15,424 bases of DNA from JBBKWX01 sp037969175 (GTDB lineage: Bacteria; Bacteroidota; Bacteroidia; AKYH767-A; JBBKVM01). Where the stretch lies: NCBI GenBank assembly GCA_037969175.1, contig JBBKWX010000066.1, positions 1-15,424 of the forward strand, given 5' to 3'. Made by a program: the position numbers and the translations under genes. The first letter of the stretch is position 1; the number at the start of each line of letters is the position of its first letter. The notes under the pieces are model-generated. The model was not told the DNA's origin. It worked only from the letters and a program-made list of their open reading frames with translations, and did not search any database. Positions 1 to 7,753 of this stretch are shown in pieces.

Positions 1-734
1 ATGTAACCATTTCCTGTAGGAGTGATCGTAGTTGCGAAGTTTGAATAACCACTTGAACGAATGATCTCTGATTTACCTCCACAATTTTTGAAAGTACGAT
101 TCACAGATTGAAGTGTTACTGCATTTGCGTAAGGTTGTCCCGCATCCGAAGATTGGAATTCTACATTTTCAAATCTTACAAGCATACTTTGATATTTGCG
201 ATCCAACGGAGCTCCCGGTTGAAGAACTGTTGGAGCAACGGTCAAATTATATTGACCTTTGATCAAGTGTTTCGAGATCAAAGAACTTGGGATAGTTCCG
301 GTGTTATTTGGGTAACGGGTATCTGTAGTATCATGAAACCCACCGATCTGTAAGTACCCACTATAATCACCCAAAACCAGGCCTTTGCATTTCACAAATA
401 CACGGCGACCAATAGGATAGATCGTGTAATAATTGGATTGATCCAGACGAATAGCCATACCACCGGTTTCATCCTGGATGACCATGGTCTTGTAGAAATT
501 TCCAGATCTGTCATCTGCCACAACGGTACCTTTAATGATCACGTCATCTGTAAATTTGATAACTGTCCCGGTATACAATGCTTTCAGCTGAGCAATTGTC
601 ATCGTAGCTGTAAGGTTTGGATCCTGACCATCAGATGGAGGCGAATCAAAATCTTTTTTAACACATGCTGAAAGGCTGCCGAATAACAGAATCACAGCTA
701 AAAACCTAAACAATTTTGGAGTTTGAATATTCAT
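1..734 (-). CDS. DUF5689-family lipoprotein (C-terminus outside window)
   Basis: The reading frame is open from the ATG at 734 to the left edge, giving 244 codons with no stop. The first 24 residues form a lipoprotein signal: a basic, hydrophobic stretch ending in the lipobox L-S-A-C with Cys24. A short polar linker rich in Asp, Ser and Pro follows. Then comes a beta-rich region with 'TIAQLK', 'VIIKGTVVADDRSGN' and 'IQDETGGMAIRL', which I recognise as the OB-fold-like DUF5689 domain of Bacteroidota surface lipoproteins. It starts 19 bp after the stop of the TonB-dependent receptor on the same strand, so the two are very probably cotranscribed, and the protein may act as a surface partner of that receptor (inference). 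The ligand is unknown. Proteins of this group often carry further C-terminal domains, which cannot be seen here. Confidence 0.82.
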   Translation of the reverse strand, partial: MNIQTPKLFRFLAVILLFGSLSACVKKDFDSPPSDGQDPNLTATMTIAQLKALYTGTVIKFTDDVIIKGTVVADDRSGNFYKTMVIQDETGGMAIRLDQSNYYTIYPIGRRVFVKCKGLVLGDYSGYLQIGGFHDTTDTRYPNNTGTIPSSLISKHLIKGQYNLTVAPTVLQPGAPLDRKYQSMLVRFENVEFQSSDAGQPYANAVTLQSVNRTFKNCGGKSEIIRSSGYSNFATTITPTGNGY

Positions 735-753
735 GTTGGATAAGGAATTATTA

Positions 754-3522
754 TCAGTTCATTCTTAAAGTAAGACTTGCGAAATAGGTTGTTCCATACA
801 TATAGAACAATTTAGGGGCAAAACGATTTTGATCTTTTCCTTCGAAATCAAATCTCAACTGCTCGTAGCCACCGGTGATAAATTCAGTATTATTTGTAAG
901 GTTTGATACTCCTACATTAAGTACCAAAAATGTATTTTTCTTTAAACTCTTGATGTGATTATTCATCTTCCATGATTTCCCTCCAAACACATCAATTGTA
1001 AACTGGCTATCCAGTTTTAATGGATCCAGAATATTGTTCCATGAATCACTGTCAGGAGTCACAAGATCTACTGCATTTTGAGTTCTTCTTGCGGGATTAA
1101 AATCCAGATACATTCCATCGAACATATTGAAATTAACATTCAGGAACCAGAACTTAGGTGAACGATAATTCAATCCTAAAGTATATGCCTGCTGAGGTGA
1201 TCCGGCAACTGGCAGATTTGTAGAATAAATTGTTTCATTATCTGCAAGTAATTCAGCGGTGTTATCTGCACTGATCGTTGCTTTGGCTCTGTCGGTATAA
1301 TAATAAGATCCGATCGCAGCAACTGCACTAACATTAAGACCCTTATAAACATTTGCATCAACAGCGAATTCTGTTCCGATGTGACGTTTATCCAGATTCG
1401 TTAATGTGTAATTCACGAAAGTTCTGAAATCACCATGATAGAAACTAACTGTGTTTGTTCCATCATTGAAGTCAGTAAGGTATGCGAAAGCCTTCACTTT
1501 TAATTTAGGAGCTCTGTGCTGGAACCCACCTTCAACAGTTGAGATCTTTTCGTTCACTAAACCGCTTATAACTTGGTTGTGGGTACGAATTGAAGTGAAT
1601 GCGTTGTCCATGTATGGTGCACGAGTAAGATAAGCAGCATTCAATGTCAGATAATTTCTGCCATCCAGTTTATAGGTTGTTCCTGCTTTAAGACCAGCAT
1701 TGATAAAGCTTTGTTTTTCTGAATCGCCATAAGAAGTATTTTGAAACAATCCATTTCTCACATTACCTGTACGGAAGTATGAAGTAGAACTCAACTCAAG
1801 GGAAGCAAAAACATCAAATTTCTCCAATTTGATCTGGCCCTGACCCCAGGTAGATACTTTATTGATCGTAGATGTATAATCATAACCTAATCTATCCCCA
1901 ACTTTTACAACACGATTTGGTCTGTTCAAATCATTCTGAAGTGCTTCAGTACTATCCGGAAAATCTTGTTCAGCATACTGATTTAGATCCATATAGAATT
2001 CTCCACCCAAGAGATCTCTAACTTCTTTATAATTGTCACTTACCTGATGCTGATAAGTTGCACCGGCAGTAAACAGAATATTATCCTGGAAAGTAGTATT
2101 GTAGATCGTGTTAAGAGAAAGGTTTTTATCATCAGAAACACGATTTTCAAGAATATAATGAGATCTTTTTCCGGTAATGGTTTTACCTGCGATGCCATCT
2201 ATATTATTGATCGTTTCTAAACTGCTGTAATTTGTCTGATACATCTGATCCCAATTGATCTGTCTCATTGCTTCATTGTCTCTAAGAATCTGAGCAACCA
2301 AAGAAGCTGTAGCAGCATCTTCGATATAACTTGGGAGCTTACGATAAAAATCAGGACGTGGATCCGGAGCATTGTACCAATCAAGACCTGTATTTATATT
2401 TTTTCCAAAAGTATATGAAAGAGAAGACTGTAGATTAGATTTATCATCCAGCTTCCAATCATGTCCTGCAATGAAAAGTGGTTGATGCGTTTCGTTTATG
2501 GATGCATTTCTTTTTTTACCATCCTGGAATCCCCAGGTAGGGTTATAGAAATTTGTTCCCGCAATATCATACATCTCCTGAACTGATGGAGAAGCTTTAC
2601 CTCGTTCAGTAGGAGTACCAATGACCGTTAAGCTAACCGAGTGATTCAAACCGATCAGCTTTTCAGTTCCCAGATAATAGGACCAACCATCATAATAGGT
2701 ACCTGCTACATAGCCTTCATCAGCCCATCTTCTTGAACCCGAAGCGGCAAAAGACCAACCATTTGACAAGATTCCTGATCCATAAGTCACCATGAGTCTA
2801 TTCTCATAAGCTCTGTTAGAGCTGGCATAAGAAGCTGAGATCTGTTTGCGTTGACGAGTGGCGCGACTATCCGTTGAGTTTGCTCCACCAATTCCTCCAA
2901 AGGCAAAAGAAGCCGGAGCAAGACCAAGAGAATTATCTCTGCTACGCAAAACATCATTCAATCCGCCCCATAGATAAAAGGGAGTACGACCGTTAAACAA
3001 TTGTGTCATCGGTGCACCATTCATATAAGTAACGGTATTCTCACTATCATATCCTCTGATTCGGAAACGAGCCGGTCCGAATGTGAAAGCGGCAGCAGAT
3101 GTAAAAACATCTCTTGAAGCTGTAAGCACACCCGAAACATTTGAATTTGAACCTTCACCAAGATCTGATTCTGTAAGATTGACAGAAGGTAGTTCTTGTG
3201 TATTCAAAGGAGTAGGAGGAGCAACTTTTAGTTTTCCCAGATCATTCTCTAATTTATCAACTGTTGCGTTAAAAGTCTGAATTCCCATATCCAGCGCGTT
3301 AACTTCCAACACATATTCTCCAAAATCAAGATTTTCGAAAAGAAACATGCCGGTATTATCCGTTTTCGTTTGAAATTGTGTGCCTTTTATTTGAATTAAA
3401 GAAGCAGGAACAGGAGCGCCGAATTCATCTTCAATGATACCTTTTAAACTACCTGATTGGGCAAACGTTAATACAGGCAAAAGGAATAGGAAGGCAATTA
3501 ATGATAAAGCTTTGATATTCAT
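754..3522 (-). CDS. TonB-dependent outer-membrane receptor with N-terminal carboxypeptidase-regulatory-like domain
   Basis: This 922-residue protein is a ligand-gated outer-membrane transporter energised by TonB. Residues 1-22 are a signal peptide ending in T-F-A-Q. Residues about 24-100 form a beta-sandwich of the CarboxypepD_reg-like type ('GIIEDEFGAPVPASLIQIKG', 'DNTGMFLFENLDFGEY'). The plug follows at about 112-225, with 'FRIRGYDSENTVTYMNG' from residue 153 and 'FGGIGGANSTDSR' near 207-220. The remainder is barrel-like with alternating aromatic and polar strands, ending in a final strand 'YFASLTLRMN'. Length is normal for the family. No SusD-like gene is visible beside it, which argues against a classical polysaccharide-utilisation pair; the next gene in the operon is a DUF5689 lipoprotein. 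An EEP-family enzyme is transcribed divergently from the same control region. The substrate cannot be read from the sequence. The ATG at 3522 starts directly at the signal peptide. Confidence 0.93.
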   Translation of the reverse strand: MNIKALSLIAFLFLLPVLTFAQSGSLKGIIEDEFGAPVPASLIQIKGTQFQTKTDNTGMFLFENLDFGEYVLEVNALDMGIQTFNATVDKLENDLGKLKVAPPTPLNTQELPSVNLTESDLGEGSNSNVSGVLTASRDVFTSAAAFTFGPARFRIRGYDSENTVTYMNGAPMTQLFNGRTPFYLWGGLNDVLRSRDNSLGLAPASFAFGGIGGANSTDSRATRQRKQISASYASSNRAYENRLMVTYGSGILSNGWSFAASGSRRWADEGYVAGTYYDGWSYYLGTEKLIGLNHSVSLTVIGTPTERGKASPSVQEMYDIAGTNFYNPTWGFQDGKKRNASINETHQPLFIAGHDWKLDDKSNLQSSLSYTFGKNINTGLDWYNAPDPRPDFYRKLPSYIEDAATASLVAQILRDNEAMRQINWDQMYQTNYSSLETINNIDGIAGKTITGKRSHYILENRVSDDKNLSLNTIYNTTFQDNILFTAGATYQHQVSDNYKEVRDLLGGEFYMDLNQYAEQDFPDSTEALQNDLNRPNRVVKVGDRLGYDYTSTINKVSTWGQGQIKLEKFDVFASLELSSTSYFRTGNVRNGLFQNTSYGDSEKQSFINAGLKAGTTYKLDGRNYLTLNAAYLTRAPYMDNAFTSIRTHNQVISGLVNEKISTVEGGFQHRAPKLKVKAFAYLTDFNDGTNTVSFYHGDFRTFVNYTLTNLDKRHIGTEFAVDANVYKGLNVSAVAAIGSYYYTDRAKATISADNTAELLADNETIYSTNLPVAGSPQQAYTLGLNYRSPKFWFLNVNFNMFDGMYLDFNPARRTQNAVDLVTPDSDSWNNILDPLKLDSQFTIDVFGGKSWKMNNHIKSLKKNTFLVLNVGVSNLTNNTEFITGGYEQLRFDFEGKDQNRFAPKLFYMYGTTYFASLTLRMN

Positions 3523-3563
3523 CAGATTGGTTGAATAAATTCCAGTAAAATGGGTAATCTTCT

Positions 3564-3581
3564 GTTGATTTGACGATCAAC
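3564..3581. promoter_or_regulatory. Hairpin at the predicted 5' end of the receptor mRNA
   Basis: The arms GTTGAT and ATCAAC (6 bp, perfect) enclose a 6-base loop at 3570-3575. The dyad lies just downstream of the predicted start site of the minus-strand receptor transcript, so the mRNA would begin with this stem-loop within its first few bases. It could stabilise the mRNA or bind a regulator. No U-tract follows, so it does not look like an intrinsic terminator. Confidence 0.4.
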
Positions 3582-3588
3582 GGGATGG

Positions 3589-3596
3589 CAAAGATA
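3589..3596 (-). promoter_or_regulatory. Bacteroidota -7 promoter element for the receptor/DUF5689 operon
   Basis: On the minus strand the sequence reads TATCTTTG, an exact match to the Bacteroidota -7 consensus TAnnTTTG, followed by CC. No clear TTTG -33 element lies at the expected spacing of 19-21 bases; a TTTG exists further out (3626-3629). The predicted leader to the ATG at 3522 is about 60 bases, longer than for the other genes here. Confidence 0.6.
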
Positions 3597-3671
3597 ATAA
3601 ATGAATGATGCGCTCATCTTTTATACAAAAATTTGACATTTTAATAATATACCGTGGCACAACGTTATTAT

Positions 3672-3679
3672 TATCTTTG
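3672..3679 (+). promoter_or_regulatory. Bacteroidota -7 promoter element for the EEP-family gene
   Basis: TATCTTTG matches the TAnnTTTG consensus exactly and is followed by CC. It lies 20 bases before the ATG at 3700, giving a predicted leader of about 15 bases. A purine-rich AAAAAGGA sits just ahead of the start codon. No convincing -33 element is visible at normal spacing. Confidence 0.6.
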
Positions 3680-3699
3680 CCGTCCATTAAAAAGGAATT

Positions 3700-4755
3700 A
3701 TGAACAAGTCCAAGATTATCCTTCTCTTTGTTGCAAGCCTATTATTCAACACATTGGCTTCAGCTCAGACTGAAAAACAGAATTACAAAGTAGCTTTAAT
3801 TGGTTTTTATAATCTGGAGAATCTATTTGATACCATCAATCAACCGGACGTAAATGATGAGGATTTCACGCCGGCCGGAGCCAATCATTATACGGCTGCA
3901 GTTTACAAAGATAAACTTGGAAGATTATCCGATATAATTTCCCAGTTGGGGACGGACGATTCACCTGATGGAGTTGCATTGCTGGGTGTTGCAGAAATTG
4001 AAAACAGATCTGTTTTGGAAGATCTTGTTAAACAGCCCAAAATTGCAGAAAGAAATTATCAGATCGTTCATTTCGAATCACCTGATTTCAGGGGTATTGA
4101 TGTTGGATTATTATACAATCCTAAATATTTTAAGCCAAGGTTAAGCGAATCATTAAATGTTCCTTTGGTAGATGAGAACGGTAAACCCCGACCAACCCGG
4201 GATGTACTTTGGGTTTATGGGGTTCTGGATGGTGAACCGGTACATATTTTTGTAAATCACTGGCCTTCCCGGCGAGGTGGCGAAGAAGCAAGTGCTCCTG
4301 CCCGCTCTCTGGCTGCATCAGTAGCGAGACACAAAATAGATTCACTTGTGGCTATCAATCCCAAAGCAAAAGTGATCTTGATGGGTGATCTGAATGATGA
4401 TCCTACAAGTGCAAGCTTAATAACTGTTATGAGATCAACCGGAGAAAGAGAAAATATGTCTGTTGAAAGGATGTATAATCCTTGGGTTTCCTATTATAAG
4501 AAAGGAATTGGTACACTTGCTTATAATGATTCATGGAATTTATTTGATCAGGTAATAATGACACAAGGTTGGCTGGATACAGAACAAAGCGGATATTTCT
4601 TTCAGAAAGCTGTGATTTTCAGCAGACCTTTTATGATACAAAGATCCGGCAGATATAAAGGCTATCCATTCAGAACTTATGATTTCAGTAAATATATGGG
4701 TGGTTACAGTGATCACTTTCCGGTGTATGTTGTCTTATTAAAGAAGGCTAAATAA
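3700..4755 (+). CDS. Secreted endonuclease/exonuclease/phosphatase (EEP) family protein
   Basis: This 351-residue exported hydrolase belongs to the DNase I / exonuclease III / inositol-phosphatase fold. Residues 1-23 form a signal peptide ending in A-S-A-Q. The metal-dependent phosphodiesterase motifs appear in order: 'YNLENLFD' at 37-44; 'GVAEIENR' at 96-103, with Glu99 the likely metal ligand; 'RGIDVGLLY' from 131; 'FVNHWPSR' at 184-191, with the catalytic His187; 'GDLNDDP' at 229-235; and 'YSDHFPVY' at 336-343, with the Asp-His pair. All key residues are present, so the enzyme should be active. Whether it cleaves DNA, RNA or a phosphoester cannot be decided from the motifs. No type IX secretion C-terminal domain is apparent, so a periplasmic location is likeliest. 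It is divergent from the receptor operon and probably functionally linked to it. Confidence 0.9.
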   Translation: MNKSKIILLFVASLLFNTLASAQTEKQNYKVALIGFYNLENLFDTINQPDVNDEDFTPAGANHYTAAVYKDKLGRLSDIISQLGTDDSPDGVALLGVAEIENRSVLEDLVKQPKIAERNYQIVHFESPDFRGIDVGLLYNPKYFKPRLSESLNVPLVDENGKPRPTRDVLWVYGVLDGEPVHIFVNHWPSRRGGEEASAPARSLAASVARHKIDSLVAINPKAKVILMGDLNDDPTSASLITVMRSTGERENMSVERMYNPWVSYYKKGIGTLAYNDSWNLFDQVIMTQGWLDTEQSGYFFQKAVIFSRPFMIQRSGRYKGYPFRTYDFSKYMGGYSDHFPVYVVLLKKAK

Positions 4756-4763
4756 GCCGGGTG

Positions 4764-4791
4764 ATAAAGCCTTACATCCAGATGGCTTTAT
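4764..4791 (+). terminator. Hairpin, probable terminator after the EEP gene
   Basis: The perfect 8-bp arms ATAAAGCC (4764-4771) and GGCTTTAT (4784-4791) enclose a 12-base loop. The hairpin begins 8 bases after the stop codon. The tail is TTCTAATTAA rather than a run of T, so termination efficiency is uncertain. It separates this gene from the deoxyhypusine-synthase-like gene. Confidence 0.5.
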
Positions 4792-4824
4792 TCTAATTAA
4801 ACTACAAATTCAAATTAAAAAATC

Positions 4825-5799
4825 ATGCAAAAAGGACCAATATCAGAATTCATAGCGCATCACTACAGACATTTCAATGCAGCGGCGCTAGTTGATGCTT
4901 CTAAAGGATATGAGACTCATCTGAATGAAGGTGGTAAAATGATGATCACTCTTGCAGGAGCAATGAGTACAGCAGAACTTGGTATTTCTTTGGCTGAAAT
5001 GATCCGTCAAGGTAAAGTTGATATCATCTCGTGTACAGGTGCTAATTTGGAAGAAGATATCATGAATCTTGTAGCGCACTCACATTATAAAAGAGTTCCT
5101 AATTACAGAGATCTTAGTCCACAAGATGAATGGGATCTGCTGGAGAAAGGATACAATCGGGTAACTGATACTTGTATCCCGGAAGAGGAAGCATTCAGAA
5201 GATTACAGAAACACATACACAAATTGTGGAAAGATGCGGAAGATAAAGGGGAGCGTTATTTCCCACATGAATTCATGTATAAAATGTTGAACTCAGGTGT
5301 GCTTGAGCAATACTATGAGATCGATCCGAAAAATAGCTGGATGTTGGCTGCAGCTGAAATGAATTTACCAATTATTTGTCCGGGATGGGAAGATTCAACG
5401 ATGGGAAATATTTTTGCATCCTATTGTATCAAAGGAGAAATAACCCCTACAACGATGAAGAGTGGAATTGAATACATGACCTGGCTAGCAGATTGGTATA
5501 TTAAAAACTCAGGTGGAAAAGGTGTTGGATTTTTCCAGATCGGAGGCGGTATTGCGGGAGATTTTCCGATCTGTGTTGTACCAATGTTATATCAGGATAT
5601 GGAAATGGAAACAATTCCTTTCTGGTCGTATTTCTGTCAGATCTCGGATTCAACAACCAGTTATGGTTCTTATTCCGGTGCCGTTCCGAATGAAAAAATA
5701 ACCTGGGGAAAACTCGATATTGCTACTCCCAAGTTTATCATTGAATCTGATGCAAGTATTGTTGCTCCTCTTGTATTTGCATGGATACTCGGCTGGTAG
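4825..5799 (+). CDS. Deoxyhypusine-synthase-like protein (bacterial type)
   Basis: The 324-residue protein belongs to the NAD-dependent deoxyhypusine/homospermidine synthase superfamily, whose members transfer the aminobutyl group of spermidine. Recognisable parts are 'ITLAGAMSTAELG' (41-53), 'IISCTGANLEEDIMN' (68-81), 'CPGWEDSTMGNIF' (185-197) and the C-terminal 'DSTTSYGSYSGAVPNEKITWGK' region. Lys296 in 'WGK' corresponds to the lysine that carries the enzyme-imine intermediate in eukaryotic DHS. The segment that in eukaryotic DHS contains a His-His pair reads 'GGGIAGDFP' here (240-248), so the reaction may differ. Bacteria have no eIF5A, so classical hypusine formation is not expected; polyamine (for example homospermidine) synthesis or another acceptor is possible. 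No polyamine gene lies next to it. The gene is preceded by an A-rich leader without Shine-Dalgarno and has no recognisable promoter core. Confidence 0.88.
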   Translation: MQKGPISEFIAHHYRHFNAAALVDASKGYETHLNEGGKMMITLAGAMSTAELGISLAEMIRQGKVDIISCTGANLEEDIMNLVAHSHYKRVPNYRDLSPQDEWDLLEKGYNRVTDTCIPEEEAFRRLQKHIHKLWKDAEDKGERYFPHEFMYKMLNSGVLEQYYEIDPKNSWMLAAAEMNLPIICPGWEDSTMGNIFASYCIKGEITPTTMKSGIEYMTWLADWYIKNSGGKGVGFFQIGGGIAGDFPICVVPMLYQDMEMETIPFWSYFCQISDSTTSYGSYSGAVPNEKITWGKLDIATPKFIIESDASIVAPLVFAWILGW

Positions 5800-5849
5800 T
5801 TTTTATTAAAAAAAAATCCTATTTCAAAAGTTAATATATAAATAATTCA

Positions 5850-6380
5850 GTGAAGAGAATTCTGTTTATTTTATCTGTGTTTCTTTTCACATTACAAATT
5901 TGTAGTGCTGAAAATGTTATGGAGCAAAGCGAGCAGGAAAGACTGGAAACGCTTTTGCTTGAAAGAAAAAGTTTGTTTGGAAAATATGCTGATCAAATGG
6001 ATAAAAAGTCCGGTATTTTCGGCAGACGAAATAAGCGTGATGAAGCAGAAGCAAACAAGATCCTTGAGCAGGTAATCATTAAGGACAATGCGATTTTCCA
6101 GGAGCTTGACCGGCTTATAGACCAAAACCAATTTGAAAGCAAAACCTTGGGTCAACGGATGTTGAAACAAGATGAAAGCATGACGACACATGTCGAAAAC
6201 AATGAAAAACTTTTGGCATCATATGAACTAATAAAAAATGATGAAGCAAAACTTAAAAAGCAAATTAGCGGATTAAAATTAAGATTTTATCTTTCTCTTT
6301 TATTTAACCTATTATTGGCAGGATGGATCGGTTATATTATTTTCAAAAAGCGGAAGAATACGCATGGAGGAATTCAATAA
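5850..6380 (+). CDS. Unknown membrane-anchored coiled-coil protein
   Basis: I do not recognise this 176-residue protein. It starts at a GTG (5850); the next in-frame ATG lies beyond the signal sequence. Residues 1-20 look like a signal peptide ending in C-S-A. Residues about 25-143 are highly charged and helical with heptad-like spacing (Glu, Lys and Leu rich), so a periplasmic coiled coil is likely. Residues 146-165 form a single transmembrane helix, followed by the basic tail 'KKRKN', placing the C-terminus in the cytoplasm. The last 17 bases overlap the start of the chrA-like gene, so translation of the two is probably coupled and the protein may be an accessory of that transporter. No enzymatic motif is seen. 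Confidence 0.75.
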   Translation: MKRILFILSVFLFTLQICSAENVMEQSEQERLETLLLERKSLFGKYADQMDKKSGIFGRRNKRDEAEANKILEQVIIKDNAIFQELDRLIDQNQFESKTLGQRMLKQDESMTTHVENNEKLLASYELIKNDEAKLKKQISGLKLRFYLSLLFNLLLAGWIGYIIFKKRKNTHGGIQ

Positions 6381-7686
6381 TTCTAAGGAAAATACTCAGG
6401 TAAATTCTCCTTCATTTAAAACAGCTTTCTTATTTTGGCTAAAACTGGGATTCATTAGTTTTGGCGGGCCTGCCGGTCAAATATCTATCATGCATGAGTT
6501 CCTGGTGGAGCGAATGAAATGGATCTCACCTTCCCGTTTTTTTCATGCATTAAATTATTGCATGCTTTTACCGGGCCCGGAAGCACAACAGTTAGCGACC
6601 TATACCGGTTGGTTATTGCATGGAAAAAAAGGAGGACTCACTGCAGGGATCCTTTTTATTATTCCTTCCATTATCATATTAACTTTCCTAAGTATTTTAT
6701 ATGTCAGCTATGGGCATTTGCCTGAGATAAATGCAATTTTTTATGGTTTAAAACCGGCAGTGGTTGCCATTGTCATTCTTGCTGCATTGAAGATCGGATC
6801 TAAAGCTTTGAAATCAATGCAGCACTATATTGCTGCGGCTTCAAGTTTCATCCTGATTTACTTTTTCAACATTCCTTTTCCATGGATAATAGCAGGTGCT
6901 ATTATTTGGGGAACGCTGCTTTATTTAAAACAAAAAAATAAAATAAGCGAAGATGTAATTCAGGATAAGGATGAATTAAAATATTTAATCAATGCAAATA
7001 CAACACAAAATATTCCGGTTCCCGGTGTTAAAAATTGGATCAGCTATTTGATCAGTGCTATTTTATTGTGGCTCCTACCCTATCTCTTGCTATCCTATTA
7101 TTCCGAATCAAATTTATTCTGGCATGACTTGAGTTTGTTCTTTACCAAGGCTGCTTTTGTTACGTTTGGCGGAGCATATGCTGTATTGCCGTATGTTGCT
7201 CAGGTAAGTGTTTTTAAGTTTCATTGGTTAAGTGAACTTCAAATGATCGATGGTCTTGCATTAGGTGAAACAACACCCGGACCACTCGTAATGGTGTTGG
7301 CATTTGTTGGTTTCATGGCTGGTTTTAATACATCCGACGGATCAGTGATAATCGCAATTGTTGCATTATTGGTAACTACCTGGTATACATTTTTACCCTG
7401 CTTCTTTTTCATTCTGGCAGGTGCACCTATCATCGAAAAAACCAGAGAAAACAAACGACTTACTATCCTCCTTGGAATAATAACTGCAGCTGTCACAGGA
7501 GTAATTCTCAATCTTGCTCTTTACTTTTCGAAAGCGGTTATTTTCAGCCCGCATGGTGCATTAGATCTTTTCAGTTTAGTGTGGATCGCTGTTAGTTTTG
7601 TGGTATTGAAATTTACGAAAATGAATATGATCACCTGGATCGGGTTAAGTGCTTTGGCAGGATATTTTGCATTTCAGATAGGTTAA
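6364..7686 (+). CDS. chrA: ChrA-family (CHR) chromate efflux transporter, two-domain form
   Basis: This 440-residue inner-membrane protein has the duplicated CHR architecture. The first domain carries 'FGGPAGQI' at 33-40 and 'LPGPEAQQLATYTGW' from 69. The second carries 'TFGGAYAVLPY' at 267-277 and 'LGETTPGPLVM' at 300-310. About ten to twelve hydrophobic segments are visible, with a hydrophilic loop near 187-222 between the halves. Characterised members export chromate, and some members also take up sulfate or have unknown anion substrates, so the chromate role is inferred from family. The length is normal for the long form. The ATG overlaps the upstream coiled-coil gene by 17 bases, indicating cotranscription. 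No chrB-like regulator is present. Confidence 0.9.
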   Translation: MEEFNNSKENTQVNSPSFKTAFLFWLKLGFISFGGPAGQISIMHEFLVERMKWISPSRFFHALNYCMLLPGPEAQQLATYTGWLLHGKKGGLTAGILFIIPSIIILTFLSILYVSYGHLPEINAIFYGLKPAVVAIVILAALKIGSKALKSMQHYIAAASSFILIYFFNIPFPWIIAGAIIWGTLLYLKQKNKISEDVIQDKDELKYLINANTTQNIPVPGVKNWISYLISAILLWLLPYLLLSYYSESNLFWHDLSLFFTKAAFVTFGGAYAVLPYVAQVSVFKFHWLSELQMIDGLALGETTPGPLVMVLAFVGFMAGFNTSDGSVIIAIVALLVTTWYTFLPCFFFILAGAPIIEKTRENKRLTILLGIITAAVTGVILNLALYFSKAVIFSPHGALDLFSLVWIAVSFVVLKFTKMNMITWIGLSALAGYFAFQIG

Positions 7687-7753
7687 TTTGCATTTGGTCA
7701 GATTCATGAGTTTATCCTGAATTCCGAAGTTATCTTGTTCAAAATTAAAAATC

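Larger units (their letters stand above)
3583..3685. repeat. 18-bp inverted repeat spanning the divergent control region
   Basis: The left arm at 3583-3600 and right arm at 3668-3685 are reverse complements at 17 of 18 positions. Read towards each gene, both arms are TTATTATCTTTGCCRTCC. Each arm contains the -7 element of the promoter pointing outward. The identity extends beyond the element itself into about five bases downstream, so each arm may be both promoter core and a binding site for a shared regulator. The 67 bp between the arms are not otherwise symmetric. Confidence 0.7.

Noticed and set aside
108..671. Two plus-strand open frames (108-353 and 438-671) antisense to the DUF5689 gene
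   Set aside because: They lie opposite a well-supported lipoprotein frame, have no recognisable domain or start context, and their composition is that of a shadow frame.
3523..3699. Search for a Pho-box-like direct repeat upstream of the receptor and EEP genes
   Set aside because: TTGACA occurs once at 3633-3638, but no repeated half-sites with proper spacing were found, so phosphate control is not claimed from sequence.
5800..5849. Possible terminator in the T-run and A-run after the deoxyhypusine-synthase-like gene
   Set aside because: TTTTT and AAAAA could pair over a 3-base loop, but an all A-U stem of this size without a following T-run is too weak to call.
5892..6191. 99-codon minus-strand open frame opposite the coiled-coil protein gene
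   Set aside because: The plus-strand frame has signal peptide, coiled coil and membrane anchor and overlaps chrA in the normal operon manner; the antisense frame shows no promoter core or domain.
7684..7737. Near matches to the -7 element before the DUF2306-like gene (TAATTTG at 7684 and TATCTTG at 7731)
   Set aside because: Both are one base short of TAnnTTTG and neither has a -33 partner at normal spacing, so I do not call a promoter.
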